A stretch of DNA of 64,000 bases. It comes from Cloeon dipterum. Its lineage: Eukaryota; Arthropoda; Insecta; Ephemeroptera; Baetidae. Numbering within the stretch: position 1 is the stretch's first letter; each line of letters starts with the position of its first letter. The stretch lies in assembly GCF_949628265.1 (NCBI RefSeq), contig NC_088787.1:3586501-3650500 (forward strand), given 5' to 3'. Below the pieces are notes generated by a model that worked only from the letters and a program-made list of their open reading frames with translations, made no database searches and was not told the DNA's origin. The position numbers and the translations under genes were made by a program. Shown one piece after another: positions 46,590-60,127 of this stretch.

Positions 46590-49500
46590 TCATTTTTTAA
46601 ACGCTCCTTGCTGCGCAGCATGAAGGACGAAATCTTTCGCAACATCGCTGTTCAAGAGCTTGAAGCCATCACTGTTCACGACCGCAGTCATGTGCTCCAT
46701 GCAGAACTTCAAAACGAACTCCTTGAGTTCCTAAAAAGAAAAATGTGTCTCAACCAAACATTTTCTTTTAAAAAGTTAAGTTTAGGCACCTCGGCAGCAA
46801 TTAGAACTGCTTTATCGTAAATCGATGCAGCGTTTTCCACGGTCACGCCTTTTTTGATAATTTTCAGGCACTCCTTTTGCAGATCAGTCATTTGATAGAA
46901 GTGGGCCAACGCGAATAGCTCTTTAATTTCATTGAATCATTTCAAAAACACCACAGCAATTCAAGTTATTTACCTAAAGCTATGTCTGGCTGCAAATCAA
47001 CCTCGTTGGTGTAGAAGTATTTCAAAAAGGCGAAAAACGTATCGTAGCTGTGATGCTCGATGATTTGCTCGCTATTAAAATATATAAGTGTTGGTTAATT
47101 CACAAGTTAAAATTTTACCTTTCGTTGCTCTCTTTCCAATTGCCCAGGAACATGGTCCTGAAGACGGCGCAACGCATTATCAGAATTGCTTTATGCACGT
47201 GGATTTCCTTTCCCTCGACAACGAAAACAACGTCAGCAGATTCCTATCCAGCACGGTTAATCGAGTTATAAATTTTGCAAAGAAATGTGTATTATTCCTT
47301 ACGACGTCACCAAAAGATTTCTTGAGCCATTCCGGACTTTCGTTAGCAGTGTTCTTTTCTTCTATCGGCTCATCATCAAGATTTGCACGCAATGGTCGGA
47401 ATGTAACGGCGCCATTTGGTATTTTCGCAAAAACTTCATCCAGTGAAGTGAATGAGGTTTTTGTCGGACTGGGGTTGGTTTTGCCTTAAATTAGAATTCG
47501 TAATGGATAGCATTTAAATATATTTATAGACACAAACTCTCACCATTGAAGGTACCCCAAGCAAATACTTCATCTGCTTCTGTGACTGCAGCACTAATAC
47601 TGTAAGTGAAATGAGCAGCTACGTCTCTTATCCTGTCCAAAAACAAAACAAATATTGATTTATACCCAATTTTTGTAACATAAATATTTCATTCAACATC
47701 GGTATTCATATGCTTTTTTCCTTTTTTATTTTACCTGCCAAAATTTCCAGATATCATAGTTGGTCGGTGTGAACGTTTATCGGTTCCATTTCCAAGCTGT
47801 CCATATTCGTTCCCTCCCCAAGAATAGACTTTTCCATCGTTGGACAAGGCCAGGGCATGCGAATATCCACAAACAATTTTTGTAATTGTGATGCCTTCCA
47901 AGCCAAGCACTTTGCGAGGAATGTTTTGCTGCTTCACGGCTTCTTCACTATGTCCCAGAATGCCATATTCATTTTCCCCCCAAGCAAGTACCTTTAAAAC
48001 GAATGATGCAATATAATTATACATTAGGAATTAAATAATATTTCCTTTTGTCCATATATAATAACATCCACTTTAAAAAAAACAATGCTGGTGAAAAATA
48101 GATAATTATGATACCCGAAATAGAAAATAATTTTCACCTCTCCTGAGTCTAGGAGTGCTACAGATGAGTTAACTAGACATGCGATGGCTGTCACAACTCC
48201 CCCAGCCGCAGAAAAGTCCAATTTCATTGGAAGAGTTTGGTCATCTTTGTGTCCCAGTCCCAACTGCCCGAAATCGTTACAACCAAATGAGAAGACCTTC
48301 AGAGTGTGTTATTTGGAAATTGTAAATTGATTCGAATGACATTTATTTCATTAAAACCTCTCTATCCGATGTTAAAGCCAGAGTATGCCAATTGCTGCAG
48401 GCAACTTTCACAACTTTTTTTGTTGCCAAAATTCCTTCTATTTTGGTTGGGATCAAGGTTTCTTTTTTCGTACCCAGTCCAAGCTGGCCGTAATCATTTT
48501 CTCCCCAGGCGTAAACTGATCCGGTAGCAGAAATCGCAAAAAACGTATAATGTGAGAATTCCAATTCTGAGAAAAAAATAACGCATTTATTTTGGAGTCA
48601 CATCAATAATTATCCTAAATAAACTTCACCTTGAATGTTTTGTCCACACAATTGTTCAATTTTTGTGTGCTCTGTGCGTGTTTCTGTGTCGCCAGTACCA
48701 AGGAATTCTCTTTCGTTTTTCCCAAAGCCAAAAACTTGGTCATCTTTCGTCACGTAAATTGCGCCACCCTCTTTGAATGTTAAATGGCGCACATGAGAGG
48801 ATAATTGTTGAAACTAGAGCGTCCATCGAGACCAATAATTTGTCCCTAGTTTACCTTTTCCCGAAAACGATTTCCCGGATTCAGCCTAGTCCCGGGAAAA
48901 TGCTCTAATTTTTTTTGGAAAACCCGAAACGTGAAAACAACTTCCCGGGAAATCCCTGCTCGATCGTAATTCCGTAAGCAAATATGTCTCATGAATTTTA
49001 AATTTGCAGGAAAGGGTGTCAAATTTAAAAAAAAGTAATCATCTTTTTCTTGTTTCCCTTCCCTCGTGCATGTCTTCTAATTTTATTTTTGGAGCAGATT
49101 CAGGTAAATTTGGACATTTTGTAAGTCGATTGCACATTGGAATGGATTTTTGGAGTTGAAATATTTTTGCGAGACACTTCTATTTGCTTAATAAAAAACT
49201 AGTTCTTGTTAATCTAGATGGTTAAATTCCAGGATTGAAAGTAGGGAATGGGAGCGTTCCGTCTAAAAAAAATTGAGTTCTATGTGAATGAAAGGTCGAC
49301 TCTAACACTTGACTGCGTCCCCCATTCCCGAGCTTCAAACTTTTGGAATTTCTCCATTTATTAACAAGCAAAATTTCAGTGTATACCTAAAAATTTCAAC
49401 GCCAACAAATCCCGTCCAATCGAATTCGCCTGGAACTGCTACTCGGTATTCCCGGCCAAATATTCTCAACGTACTCGATAATTTCCCATCCCGATGGACG

Positions 49501-49781
49501 TTTTAGTTGAAAAAAAGAGTTTTTATTCTCAAAGCTCTAACTTTTGAAATGCCTATAATATAATTTAGCAGCGGACAATGCAAGCTAAATAATAAAGACG
49601 AGCACCAGCAGAAGTTAACATAAATATTGTCCATTTTTCCTTCTAGATTTAATTATACAAGTTAGAACTTTGTAAAGAATATAATTAAATGCTTACTAAA
49701 TACGACCGCAAGCCTGATATTCCGCTTCAATTCATCGCTGAGCTCCCGAAATATTTGCCACTTATCCAAGAGGTCCGACAT
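46590..49781 (-). CDS. RCC1-repeat/BTB protein R4 (RCBTB-like)
   Basis: Exons 49781-49704, 48813-48630, 48566-48358, 48296-48138, 47991-47735, 47632-47544, 47484-47303, 47243-47119, 47071-46974, 46920-46790, 46730-46590; 550 residues, all open and in phase. N-terminus MSDLLDKWQIFRELSDELK. RCC1 repeats are VFGFGKNEREFLGTGD, VYAWGENDYGQLGLGT and VYSWGGNEYGQLGNGT. The BTB part is SADVVFVVEGKEIHVHK, and the BACK-like part CLKIIKKGVTVENA ends in HAAQQGAFKK. Exon 7 is two codons shorter than in R1 (EW instead of EWEW). Exon 2 is open from its acceptor. With R1 this is one of the two copies without a visible lesion. It is divergent from Y6. A cullin-3 adaptor role is inferred from the family. Confidence 0.8.
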
Positions 49782-51300
49782 CGCGGCGGCAGCAGCAGAA
49801 TCCGCACCTATTCGAGTTCTCCTCAAAATCAGCACTGCTTGCAAGAGAAGCAGACAAGAAATTAAGCATTTTTATCTCTCTTGGCGCCGACGCAGGCTTA
49901 TCAACGAGTCGGTTGGCGACTGTCTGCCTTTTATTGCCGCTATCGAATTTTAATCTCTTTTAATCAGGAAACACGGCGCCACAAAGGAGATTGTGACTGC
50001 AGTAAAAGTCTTTGGAACCAGTCAAAGTGAGCTCTTTCAATTTAAAATATTTTTTATAAATTACCAATTAGATTTAAAAACGCCGACACTGTTGTAGCTG
50101 CCTCGAGTAATCATTAATAATGATTCGTTCAATTTTCTGTTATCTCGTCACTTTGAAAAGGCCCATATAAAGGACAAAATGTGCAGAAAATTGACAAACA
50201 ATAGAATATTTTAATGCAATTGTCTGCTATTAATTAAAACTATATAATGTACTATTATTATAGCAAAATCTTTGCTTAAAATAAAAATTAAACCTTTTTT
50301 CAAGTTGCTTTGGAGCTGTTTAATTAATGCCCGAGAGATTATACTAAAAAAAGTTCAACTTCTCATTAATTATTGATTATTTATTATTCTCCCTTGCACC
50401 CGCCCATCTGGCAGTGGCGGAGACTCGAGGACACGCGACTACCCTGATGGCCCTTTTGGTAAAAATGTCCGGCGTCAGGGCGACGCTCAGCGCTCAGCGG
50501 CCGAATGAAACTTAAGCTGACGAACGGCGCGAGCTCACATCTGGACTCAAAAAAGGCACTAATTCTAGGCTAACAATAAGATGCCCACCCTGCACCGACA
50601 GCCGTTGAAGCACGGGTTTATTCCATTAATTTATTGTTAAATGTAATTTTAATCACACCCTAGAAAACCGTGCTACGAATCACATTCGAATCTGCGCAGT
50701 TTTTCCTAAACGCCTCCTCTTGTTCACTGGGAATGTCATTCATTCATTCATTCATTGGTGTTGCTGTCGGCCTTCTTCCTTCCCTCTCCTTCCATTCATT
50801 CCCGCTGTTGTCACTCGAGTCGCGTGCCACTTTTGTTGCGGGTTGCATAAGCTGCTCGATCTGCAGGCGGAGAACGGCACTGTTTGCTTTAGAAAACTCA
50901 AATTTATTTGGAAAGCCGCCAATGTTTTCCAGATAACTTTCATAGTAATTAATTTACTTTGTTTAAATAAAAGAGATATATTTTCAGAGGCAAATAACGA
51001 AATACTAGAATTCTATTCAATTCATGACAAAAACCAAATATATTTTTCTTTTACAAGAAGGGTCCTTGATTTGGAAATTTGGCTGCATGCGATTCTCTTT
51101 CACAGAAGATGAAGGCATATGTTAATAATGTACACACGTTTTCAAATATTGCGAGGGATTACGGATTATGGTCGAGTAAAATAAATCTTTTCATCTTGGA
51201 CTTTTACCACAATTTATTGAGGAGGAAATTTACAAAGATTACCGAAATACGCTTGTATAGAACCAAATTAAGAACCAAATTAGGAAAATGATACAGAAAT
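49782..51300. other. Divergent intergenic region R4/Y6
   Basis: R-Y conserved block with ATTC microsatellite; the CRE of other units is changed to tgttgtca. A stretch near 50080-50330 is unique within the window, AT-rich and unrecognised. From 50880 on it matches the extra segment of the Y2 unit. Confidence 0.35.
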
Positions 51301-51437
51301 TGCAAATCAAGTCCGCTTCATCAATTTCCTCTGAAAATTCGTAGCCACAGACGTTCAAGAACCAAGTCTTCAATTTCTCCTTGTCCAATTGGACAGCCTG
51401 GACAGTAAACGCGGCAGAGCGGCTTCACCAGCGGCAT
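51301..51437 (-). pseudogene. ZAD fragment, frameshifted copy
   Basis: Copy of 16733-16896. It starts MPLVKPLCRV, then a net loss of about 23 nt removes the second cysteine of the first CxxC and shifts the frame. The WFLNVCGYEF and ICNFC codons are still visible in another frame. Confidence 0.6.
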
Positions 51438-52130
51438 CACGGCGACTCGAAATGGCGCGAATGATATATCGAAACAGCTGCAGTTCGTCAGGTTCGTCAG
51501 AAGATTTACAGGGTAAACGAAAAAGAGAAGGATTTTCTGGAAGAAACTTCAGCAAATCTATCGATTTGAATAAGGGTAAAATTATATATTGAAGCAACCA
51601 ATTTTTAATTTTGTGTTGTATTTGTAATTTTTCACTTTGATTCATTAAATTTAATAAGAGTATTGAAGTTAATTCAGCTCCAGATCAATCTCCCATAAAA
51701 GAGCGGTAAGGGCGAAGGAAATGTACTCCCTCTATAGAAAACCATCGTGACCAACAGCCTCCCGAGGCTTCATTGAGTTCAAATGGGAGGGAAAAATTAA
51801 TTCACTTTCAAGTCTTCATACTGCTCAATATAGGTGAACATCCGCTTTCAAATTATAGACGTGCAAATCTGATAGCATGTCTACTAAAGTTTTAAGCAAT
51901 TCAATTCCATAGAAACTAAACGATTTAAATATACAATAACTGCGTGTTTGGCATTTTTCGAGCCCACTTTTCCGTAAATTTGTTTAGTATTCCCATTTAT
52001 TGCAAAATTATATAGGTAACAAAATCTGTCAGTCTGCTCTTTTTGGCATTTTATTTAGAGAGAATCTTTCAACCACAGTCAGCTCGGCTGCTTGAATAAT
52101 TATGGCTGCAATTTTTCCTTGAAGCATAAG
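51438..52130. other. Unit-specific intergenic segment before Y6
   Basis: Shared with 16900-17560 before Y2. No gene was seen. Confidence 0.3.
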
Positions 52131-52331
52131 ACGGGGAGCCGTCGACAGATAATATAAGGCGGAGTGTTTTTGTGAGCTCAAGTATCACCCAAAGTGGACT
52201 TTGGACTATTGCTGCGGGAGCAAAGAGCGCATTAAACATTTCCGGGTAAAGGCTGCTTATTTAAGAGGGGAGCTCGTTGCTTCTAAGACATTCGACTCTC
52301 AGCGATCTGGCTGTGCAGTTCCGGCGAGCAG
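52130..52331 (+). promoter_or_regulatory. Y6 promoter and 5'UTR exon
   Basis: AGTCCA direct repeat (13-mer at 52195-52207) and TTATTTAAG at 52257-52265; donor after 52331. The matching intron acceptor is changed: where Y1, Y2 and Y5 read ttttagat, Y6 reads ttttacat (AG to AC at about 52504). Confidence 0.55.
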
Positions 52332-52522
52332 GTTTGTTTTCTTGGAAGCTAGTTTTTGCCACTTTTTTATTTAAAATTTTATTCATCTCATACTATAGAA
52401 ATAATTTAACTCGTCTTGGAGGAAACTTAAGTTGGATTTCAATTTTTTTTTTGTTTTATTTTCTGTCTCCAGCTTTCTCTCTAATCAAACCGTTCCTTTT
52501 TTACATAAAAAAAGTTCGAGTC

Positions 52523-53972
52523 ATGAATCCTTTACTTTTCGTCATCGTTTTGCTCCACCTTTCCTTGGCCACCGCCGCCAACTTCACGCAAGTCTTCGAG
52601 TGGCCCGATGGAATGGACTATGAGTGGCCGTCCGAGACGAAAAGGATACAGGCCTTGCAAGCTGGAGCTTTCAAGCCTGAGAACATTGTACCTCTTTTCA
52701 TGGCTGTGTTCGGATCAAGGATCTTCCTGAGCCTTGATAAAGTAGATGGCATTCCGGTGACTTTGGTGTCTCTGCCGACGAGCAAAGCGTCCACTGCGTC
52801 CCCGAAGCTCACACCATTCCTTTCGTGGCACATGCATGTAAGTGTATAGGAAAGAATTACAATCAAATTATATATGCGTTCAGTCACTTTTTAGTCGAAT
52901 GTTGTCGGAAACGTTTTTATATTTTCACGATATGGAAAGAAACTGTAAAAAATGAAACAACATATACTTTTTGTAGGAATATGGAAACTGCAAGAATATT
53001 GAACAACCAACAGGGCTGGAAGTGGACAACGTTGGCAGGCTGTGGGTTCTGGACAGCGGTAGCGAAAATTGCAATAGCAAACTATGGATTTTCGACTTGT
53101 CCAACCACGATCAAACCGTACTGATTCATCATTTTCCTAATGCCTATTACTTGCACGACTTGGTGCTGGATGAAACGCCCAACGGATATTTCGCTTATTC
53201 CACGCAGTGGGGTGAAAATGACATTGTCGCGTTTAGTTTAGAAAGAGAAGAATCTTGGACTGTCAAAACTCCAGGAATGAGGGTTTTGTCCACTGCCCTT
53301 TCCCCCAAGGAGGAACCGAGACAACTCTATCTTGGCAAATACAACTCCACCGAACTGTATTCAACTTCCGTTGCCGAACTTCGCAACGGAAATCGAACTG
53401 CAAATCCGAAACCAATCGGAAAATGGATTGGATATAATTCGTATAGAATGCTGATGGACAACCACGGAACCATGTATGCCGCCTTTTGGGAGATCAATTA
53501 CATAATCTCCGTGAACATATACCAGCCAGATCAGGCGCAGAATTTTCATGAGGTAGGAAACCAAATTGAATCAGAAATTTGTAATTATATATTAGAGATG
53601 GATTTTTTAGTATTAAAATTTTAAACTTTCATATTTGAGAGTTGCGTGTATGATTTCATTTCTTGTATTTTATCCTTTAGTCTTAGCTAAAATTATTACT
53701 GTCCGGATCACTTTTTAGGATGAAAAGATGAGTACTGAATGGCCGTTTACTTTTTCCTTGGACTCGTCGGGAACCTTTTGGATGACTGAGTTTATTAAAA
53801 CAAGGACTAGGCCTACGTACAGGCTACTAAAGGCCGCAGTCGGTTCAAAGTCATACATGAGCGAACCTCAGACAACAGGTAATTTAATTCGAAAAATAGC
53901 TATTCCCATCTAATTTTTTCAACCATCATGATTCATGTGAGATAATGTATTACAGGCGGACGGAAGTGTTAA
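52523..53972 (+). CDS. Yellow-family secreted protein Y6
   Basis: Exons 52523-52837, 52977-53552, 53719-53878, 53956-53972; 355 residues. Signal peptide (FVIVLLHLSLATAA) and the full Yellow domain are open: DNVGRLWVLDSG, HDLVLDETPNG, YRMLMDNHGTMYAAFW, FSLDSSGTFWMTEF. It ends GGRKC after the same 187-nt deletion as Y1. Coding sequence is closest to Y5 (for example IVAFSLEREESWTVKT). The loss of the 5'UTR intron acceptor may cause use of the AG at 'aaaaaaag' 6 nt before the ATG region, or intron retention with upstream short frames. The protein itself would be unaffected if a transcript is made. PolyA signal at 54192-54197. Confidence 0.75.
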
Positions 53973-55549
53973 AGACGGAGAAAATCGAAAATGATTTGTA
54001 TGGCGCCATCTCAGCCCCGCTTCATTGACCAAAAGGCTTTGATTTATGCCCGATTTTTCATATCCTTATTCATGAACTGGTCTTTTTCATGATTTCACTG
54101 TAAAAATATACTTTAATGTAATTTAATTTTCAACAAATGTTCATCCAGATATCCGGACATAGGGGAAAGAGTTATAATGTTTTATATTTTGAATAAAATG
54201 AGTTTATGAGCCCTGATATATATTTTAGGTGAAGCAAATTTCATTCAATTTTTCTTTCTATCAATGAAGTCGCCGCTTGATTTGTTATTCCTTCATTCAT
54301 TCCGTTGTATTCTTAATAATTAAAAAATGACAAATCACCTCCAAAACACCACTGCTGTGTTTCATTTTAATCTCTTATGCACAAAATATCATAATTTTTA
54401 ATCTGTCGTCTTGGCAATGAAATTTACGCGGCACACGCGGTTGTGTTTATTTTAGATTTATTTTTTTAATTTCTAACTAAAAGCGCCTGAACATTTATGT
54501 GTGTTTCACCTGCGTTGTTGAGAAACTACATATTTAACAAGAGCAAATAACACGTTCTTTTACTGTTCGGAGATGGATTTTATTGTTATTTATTTTTACG
54601 AACGTTACGAACAAAGTCCAAAGAACATCAAGCTTGTGGTTTGCTTTGTTTGTTAGAAGTTCTCAGTTTTATTTGCCAGGTCAGGAGTGAAAGACCAAAC
54701 ATTTAGGAAGTGCAATTATTATCAAAGAATTTGAGTTTCAGAAATTATAAATAATTTCGTATGTTGGCAGAAAAGATCAAACTCTTGTATAATTAAAAAA
54801 GGGACCTGCTGCACTTCTGCGCAATTAAACCCTTTCGTCTCAAGTTGCTTTGGATGAAATGGTTTAGAAAAAAGCCTAGCACTAGAATAGTTGAAGAAGA
54901 GCACTCGGTAGACTTGGGCTTCGGAAGGTCCAACTGAAACAAATCGCACTGGACGCGTGGCACACTGGCAAGCGATAGAGCCAAGTCGGCGGTTCCATGT
55001 GCGGAGCGTTGAGAAAAGTGAGATTTTATCGCAGTCTCGATGTTGTTTTTTCTAAGAAACAAAGAAATAAAATCTAGGCTTACAATTACCAGCAAAAAAT
55101 TGCTGCGTTAAAAAAACTACTGCGTTTGTCTTTAGCTCTCTCAGATACAAATGAAGTAGAGGATAGATAAAAAAAATTGGTTCGCGATAAGACGCCACTG
55201 CACGCGCCACATAACTCCCGTCAGAGCATCTCGCCTTTTCGATCAACGCAAGCAGATAAGAATTTGAGATAAAAAGCGATGCAGAATTTGTCCGTGCAAA
55301 AAGTGGCGAGTCGCCCAGCCTGTTGAGTTACGTGAGCATTTCGAGGCTTTCATTAACAAAACATTTTTGCCATCTTTCGTCTAATCTAGCTCATGATGAT
55401 TAGGCAAAATGTCCAAAATTTAAAATATAGTTGGTAAAATATAAAAAAAAATTCAAGCAATATCTTTCTAGCATTTAAAAACACTACCGCCGATAAGTGT
55501 TGAAATATTTCCTCGTGCCTGCTGTAAATTTTGCTTTGGCATTATCTCT
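53973..55549. other. Y6 3' flank, conserved non-coding
   Basis: Counterpart of the Y5 flank with the relic tail frame after the stop. No other gene was seen. Confidence 0.45.
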
Positions 55550-55563
55550 GTTGCCATGGCAAC
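55550..55563. promoter_or_regulatory. Perfect X-box palindrome
   Basis: GTTGCCATGGCAAC in the conserved setting; here the downstream 'gtcgtcatgcgacgg' has lost a few bases. Confidence 0.5.
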
Positions 55564-56933
55564 GCAGTGGCTAAATCCAGAACAATAGTTGTCATGCGAC
55601 GGTTAATATCTTATCTTTTTATCACTGACGACAGGACAGCAGCTTTTGTCTTTTCTGTCACAAAATTATGAACGCCAACAATTCAACCACCATCCACCGC
55701 AATTAAATTATAAATTAAAGCAGGCAAGGTGTGAGAAAAAGGCCAACATGATAATTGTGCAACAATTTTTTATTTAATTGAAAACAATTGTTTTTGGTTA
55801 ATTTTGAAAAGTTAAAACATTCCAATTTATAAAATTCAGTGGGAACATGATTTAATTTTGGAAATGTATTCAGGATCATCTTTAAGGTTCATTTGCGATT
55901 ATTATAATGAATCCATTTCCATCTCGAAAATCATGGAAAATTATCGTCCATTAATACGAATTATTTCGCAACTGTCGAAGTATTCCCATATTGCATACGC
56001 ACTTCCTAGCTAAAAATTGTCTGTTGCTACACTGTACTCAAGGGGAGACAAGGTCAGATAAGGATGAAAAACAATATTTAAGCCGCCACAAGCTTATAAG
56101 AGCGACGCCTGTGTAAAGGAAACTACTTGTAAAATGAAGCAGACCCGAAGATGTGCAATAAATAAATTATTATTTAATGCGAAGAGCTCTTACTAAATGG
56201 AAGACACCACCTTACAGTTTGAGCAGAGGCCCAAAGTTAATTATCTGAATTCATTAAACAGCCAATTTTAATTTAATTCAGTGGCTGTCCATTCCGAGTA
56301 AAAGGGGAACCTTATCACAGTTATATCTCCTTTGCAAGCGACACAGAACAGGTTCAGCCCCTCTGAATCGTATAATCTCTCGGATAAAGAAAAGCTGTCC
56401 CCTCCTTAGTTCTGAAAGCGTCTCCTTATTATGGGCCTGCCATGCCATTCATTTTGAATGGAGAGGAGAGAGCCATCAATCAAACCATCAAACTAAACAG
56501 CCATCATGTTAGATAAGCATGGCAGCACCTGATAAGACGGGAATTTCGCGTGACTCTAGTTATCATGCGGTGATGGCATCGTCCAAAGTCAAAATTCAGC
56601 AAAGAAGCGGTCATCAGATAAGGGATGAGTTTCAAATTGGTGAAAAATAAGAAAGATTATAAACAGGAATATTTATTTAATTTAATGATTGAACAAAAAA
56701 TAAATTATCCTTCCCCACAATTTTTACTGACGTGTGATGTTCCCACGAAAAATTAAATAATATTTGATGATTATTTTTTAAAAATTGAAACTCTTAATTA
56801 TTACTCACGGAGGCGCAGTCACGATAAGTTCAAGATTAGACAATGAATACGCGTCCTATTACGTAGATAAGGAAAACTGTCGTATAAATTAACACATAAT
56901 CTGCTTCTCTCAGCAGAGAATACCGCGTAATAA
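55564..56933. promoter_or_regulatory. Convergent 3' module with GATA sites (unit 5)
   Basis: Counterpart of 1937-3241 between Y6 and R5. GATA-type sites near 56055, 56312, 56513, 56530 and 56617. No conserved frame. Confidence 0.4.
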
Positions 56934-59900
56934 TCATTTTTTAAACGCTCCTTGTTGCGCAGCATGAAGGACGAAATCTTTCGCAACATCACCATTCCAG
57001 AGCTTGAAGCCATCACTGTTCACAATACCAGCCAGATGCTCCATGCAGAACTTCAAAACGAGCTCCTTGAGTTCCTAAAAAGAATTGAGTGTCTCAACCA
57101 GACATTTTATTTCAAAAAGTTAAATTTAGGCACCTCGGCAGCAAGTAGAACTGCTTTATCGTAAATCGATGCAGCGTTTTCCACGGTCACGCCTCTTTTG
57201 ATAATTTTCAGGCACTCCTTTTGCAGATCAGTCATTTGATAGAAGTGGGCCAATGCGAATAGCTCTTTAATTTCATTATATCATTTCAAAAACACCACAA
57301 CACTGGAATTCAATAAGTTGTTTACCCAGAGCCAAATCTGACTGCAAATCAACTTCGTTGGTGTAGAAGTATTTCAAAAAGGCGAAAAACGCATCGTAGC
57401 TGTGATGCTCGATGATTTGCTCACTATTGAAGGTTAAGTGTTGGTTAATTCGCAAGTCAAAATTTTACCTTTCGTTGCTCTCTTTCCAATTGCCCAGGAA
57501 CATCGCCCTGAAGACTGCGCAACGCATGATCAGAATTGCCTTATGCACGTGGATTTTCTTTCCCTCGACAACAAAAACAACGTCAGCAGATTCCTATACA
57601 TCACGATTAATCGAGTTATTAATTTTGGAATTAAATAACAATGTGTAATATTCATTACGGCGTCATCAAAATGTTTCTTGAGCCATTCCGGACTTTCGTT
57701 AGCAGTGTTCTTTTCTTCTATCGGCTCATCATCAAGATTTGCACGCAATGGTCGGAATGTAACGGCGCCATTTGGTATTTTCGCAAAAACTTCATCCAGT
57801 GATGTGAATGAGGTTTTTGTCGGAATGGAGCTTTTTTCGCCTTAAATTTGAATTCGTGATGGATAGCATTTAATTATTTTTATAGACACAAACTCCCACC
57901 ATTGAATTTACCCCAAGCGAATACTTCATCTGCTTCTGTGACTGCAGCACTCGTTTCGCGAGCGTAATGAGCAGCTACGTCTCTTATCCTGTCCAAAAAT
58001 AAATTTAATATTGATATATACCCAATTTTTGTCATGTAAATATTTCATTCAATGTAGCTATTGATGCTTATCCTTTTTTATATACCTGCAAACAATTCCA
58101 GATATCAAAGTTGGTTCGTGCGAATTTTTAACAGTTCCATTTCCAAGCTGGCCATATTTGTTCCATCCCCAAGAATAGACTTTTCCATCGTTGGATAAGC
58201 CCAGGGCATGATTGAATCCACAAACAATTTTTGTAATTGTGATTCCTTCCAATCCGGGCACTTTGCGAGGAATGTTTTGCTCCCTCACGTCTTCTTCACT
58301 ATGGCCCAGAATGCCATTTTCATTTTTCCCCCAAGCAAGTACCTTTAAAATGAATGATACAATAAAATAATACATTAGGAATTTAATAATATTTTCATTT
58401 TGTCTATAAATAACATCCACTTTAAAAAATTAATGCTGGTGAAAAATAGATACAATTTTCACCTCTCCTGAGTCTAGGAGTGCTAACGATGACAATTGTA
58501 GACATGCGATGGCTGTCACAACTCTCCCAGCCGCAGGAAAGTCCAATTTCATTGGAAGAGTTTGGCCATCTTTGTGTCCCAGTCCCAACTGCCCGTACAT
58601 ATTCCAACCAAAGGAAAAGACCTTCAGAGTTTCGTATTTAGAAATTTTAAATTAATTCGAATGACATTTATTTTATTAAAACCTCTCTATCCGATGTTAA
58701 AGCCAGAGTATGCCAAGAGCTGCAGGCTACTTGCATAACTTTTATTGTTGCCAAAATTCCTTCTATTTTGGTTGGGATCAAGGTGTCTTGTTTCGTACGC
58801 AGTCCAAGCTGACCGTAATCATTTTTTCCCCAGGCGTAAACTGATCCGGTAGCAGAAATCGCAAAAAACGTATAATTTGAGAATTCCAATTCTGAGAAAA
58901 AAACATAATGCATATATTTTGGAGTCACATCAATAATTATCCTTAATAAACTTCACCTTGAATGTTTTGTCCGCACAATTGTTCAATTTTTGTGTGCTCT
59001 GTGCGTGGTTTCATGTCGCCAGTACCAAGAAATCCATATTCGTTTTTCCCAAAGCCGAAAACTTGGTCATCTTCCGTCACGTAAATTGCGCCACCATCTT
59101 TGAATGTTAAATGGCGCACATGAGAGAATGTTTATTGAAACTAGAGCGTCCATCGGGACCAACAATTTTTCCGGAGTGTACCTTTTCCCGAAAATGATTT
59201 CTCAAATTCAGCCAAGTTCAGGGAACATGTTCTATTTTTTTTTTTTTTTTTTTTTGGAATACCCGAAACGTGAAAACAACTTCCCGGGAAATCCCTGCTC
59301 GATCGTAGTTCCGAATAAGAAAATAATATGTCTCATGACTATAAAATTTGGAGGAAAGAATGTCAATTTTTTTTTTTAAAAATTAGTTTTTTTCCCTTCC
59401 TTGGTGCATGTCATCAAATTTTATTATTGGAGCAGATTCAGGTGAATTTTGACATTTTTAAGTAATCGATGGCACATTGTAGGGGATTATTGCTGTTGAA
59501 ATATTTTTACGTGACACTTTTATTTGCTTAATAAAAAAACTAGTTCTTCTTAATGTAAAGATGGTTAAATTCCAGGATTGAAGCTCGGAAATGGGAGCTT
59601 TCCATCTAAAAAAATCGAGTGTTATGTGAATGAAAGGTTGATTCTAACACTTGACTGCGTCCCCCATTCGCGAGCTTCAAACTTGGAATTTCTCCATTTA
59701 TTAACACACAAAATTTCAGTGTATACCTAAAAATTTCAATGCCAACAATTCCCGTCCAATCGAATTCGCCTGGAAATGGTTCTCGGGATTCCCGGCCAAA
59801 TATTCTCAAGGTACTCGATAAATTCCCATCCCGATGGACGTTTTAGTTAAAAAAAGAGTTTTTATTCTCAAAGCGCTAACTTTTGAAATGCCTGTAATAT

Positions 59901-60127
59901 AATTTAGCAGCGGACAATGGAAGCTAAATAATAAAGACGAGCACCAGCAGAAGCTATTCAACATAAAAAATTTCAATTTTTCCAACTGTATATTTTTATA
60001 TGTACATTAGAACCTCGTGGAAAAATACAATTAAAAGCTTACTATTTACGACCGCAAGCCTGATATTCCGCTTCAGCTCATCGCTCAGCTCCCGAAATAT
60101 TTGCCAATTATCCAAGCGGTCCAACAT
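56934..60127 (-). CDS. RCC1-repeat/BTB protein R5, with suspect exon 2
   Basis: Exons 60127-60050, 59140-58957, 58891-58683, 58621-58463, 58342-58086, 57988-57900, 57840-57659, 57593-57469, 57423-57326, 57264-57134, 57074-56934. RCC1 repeats (VYAWGKNDYGQLGLRT, VYSWGWNKYGQLGNGT), BTB and BACK-like exons are open. Like R4, exon 7 is two codons shorter than in R1. Exon 2 carries the same in-frame TAA near its 5' edge (59132-59134) as R2, so it depends on how exon 2 is spliced. The start used is MLDRLDNWQIF; an in-frame ATG at 60214 would add 29 residues (MLHFSSDFLQAVLIV...). Confidence 0.6.
59578..59680. other. Intronic inverted repeat, R5 copy
   Basis: Arms 59578-59596 and 59662-59680 pair with one mismatch in intron 1 of R5. 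Confidence 0.45.

Noticed and set aside
58422..58607. 61-codon minus-strand frame overlapping R5 exon 4
   Set aside because: The phase-consistent RCC1-repeat frame (FGWNMYGQLGLGH) covers the same bases and is conserved in the other R genes.
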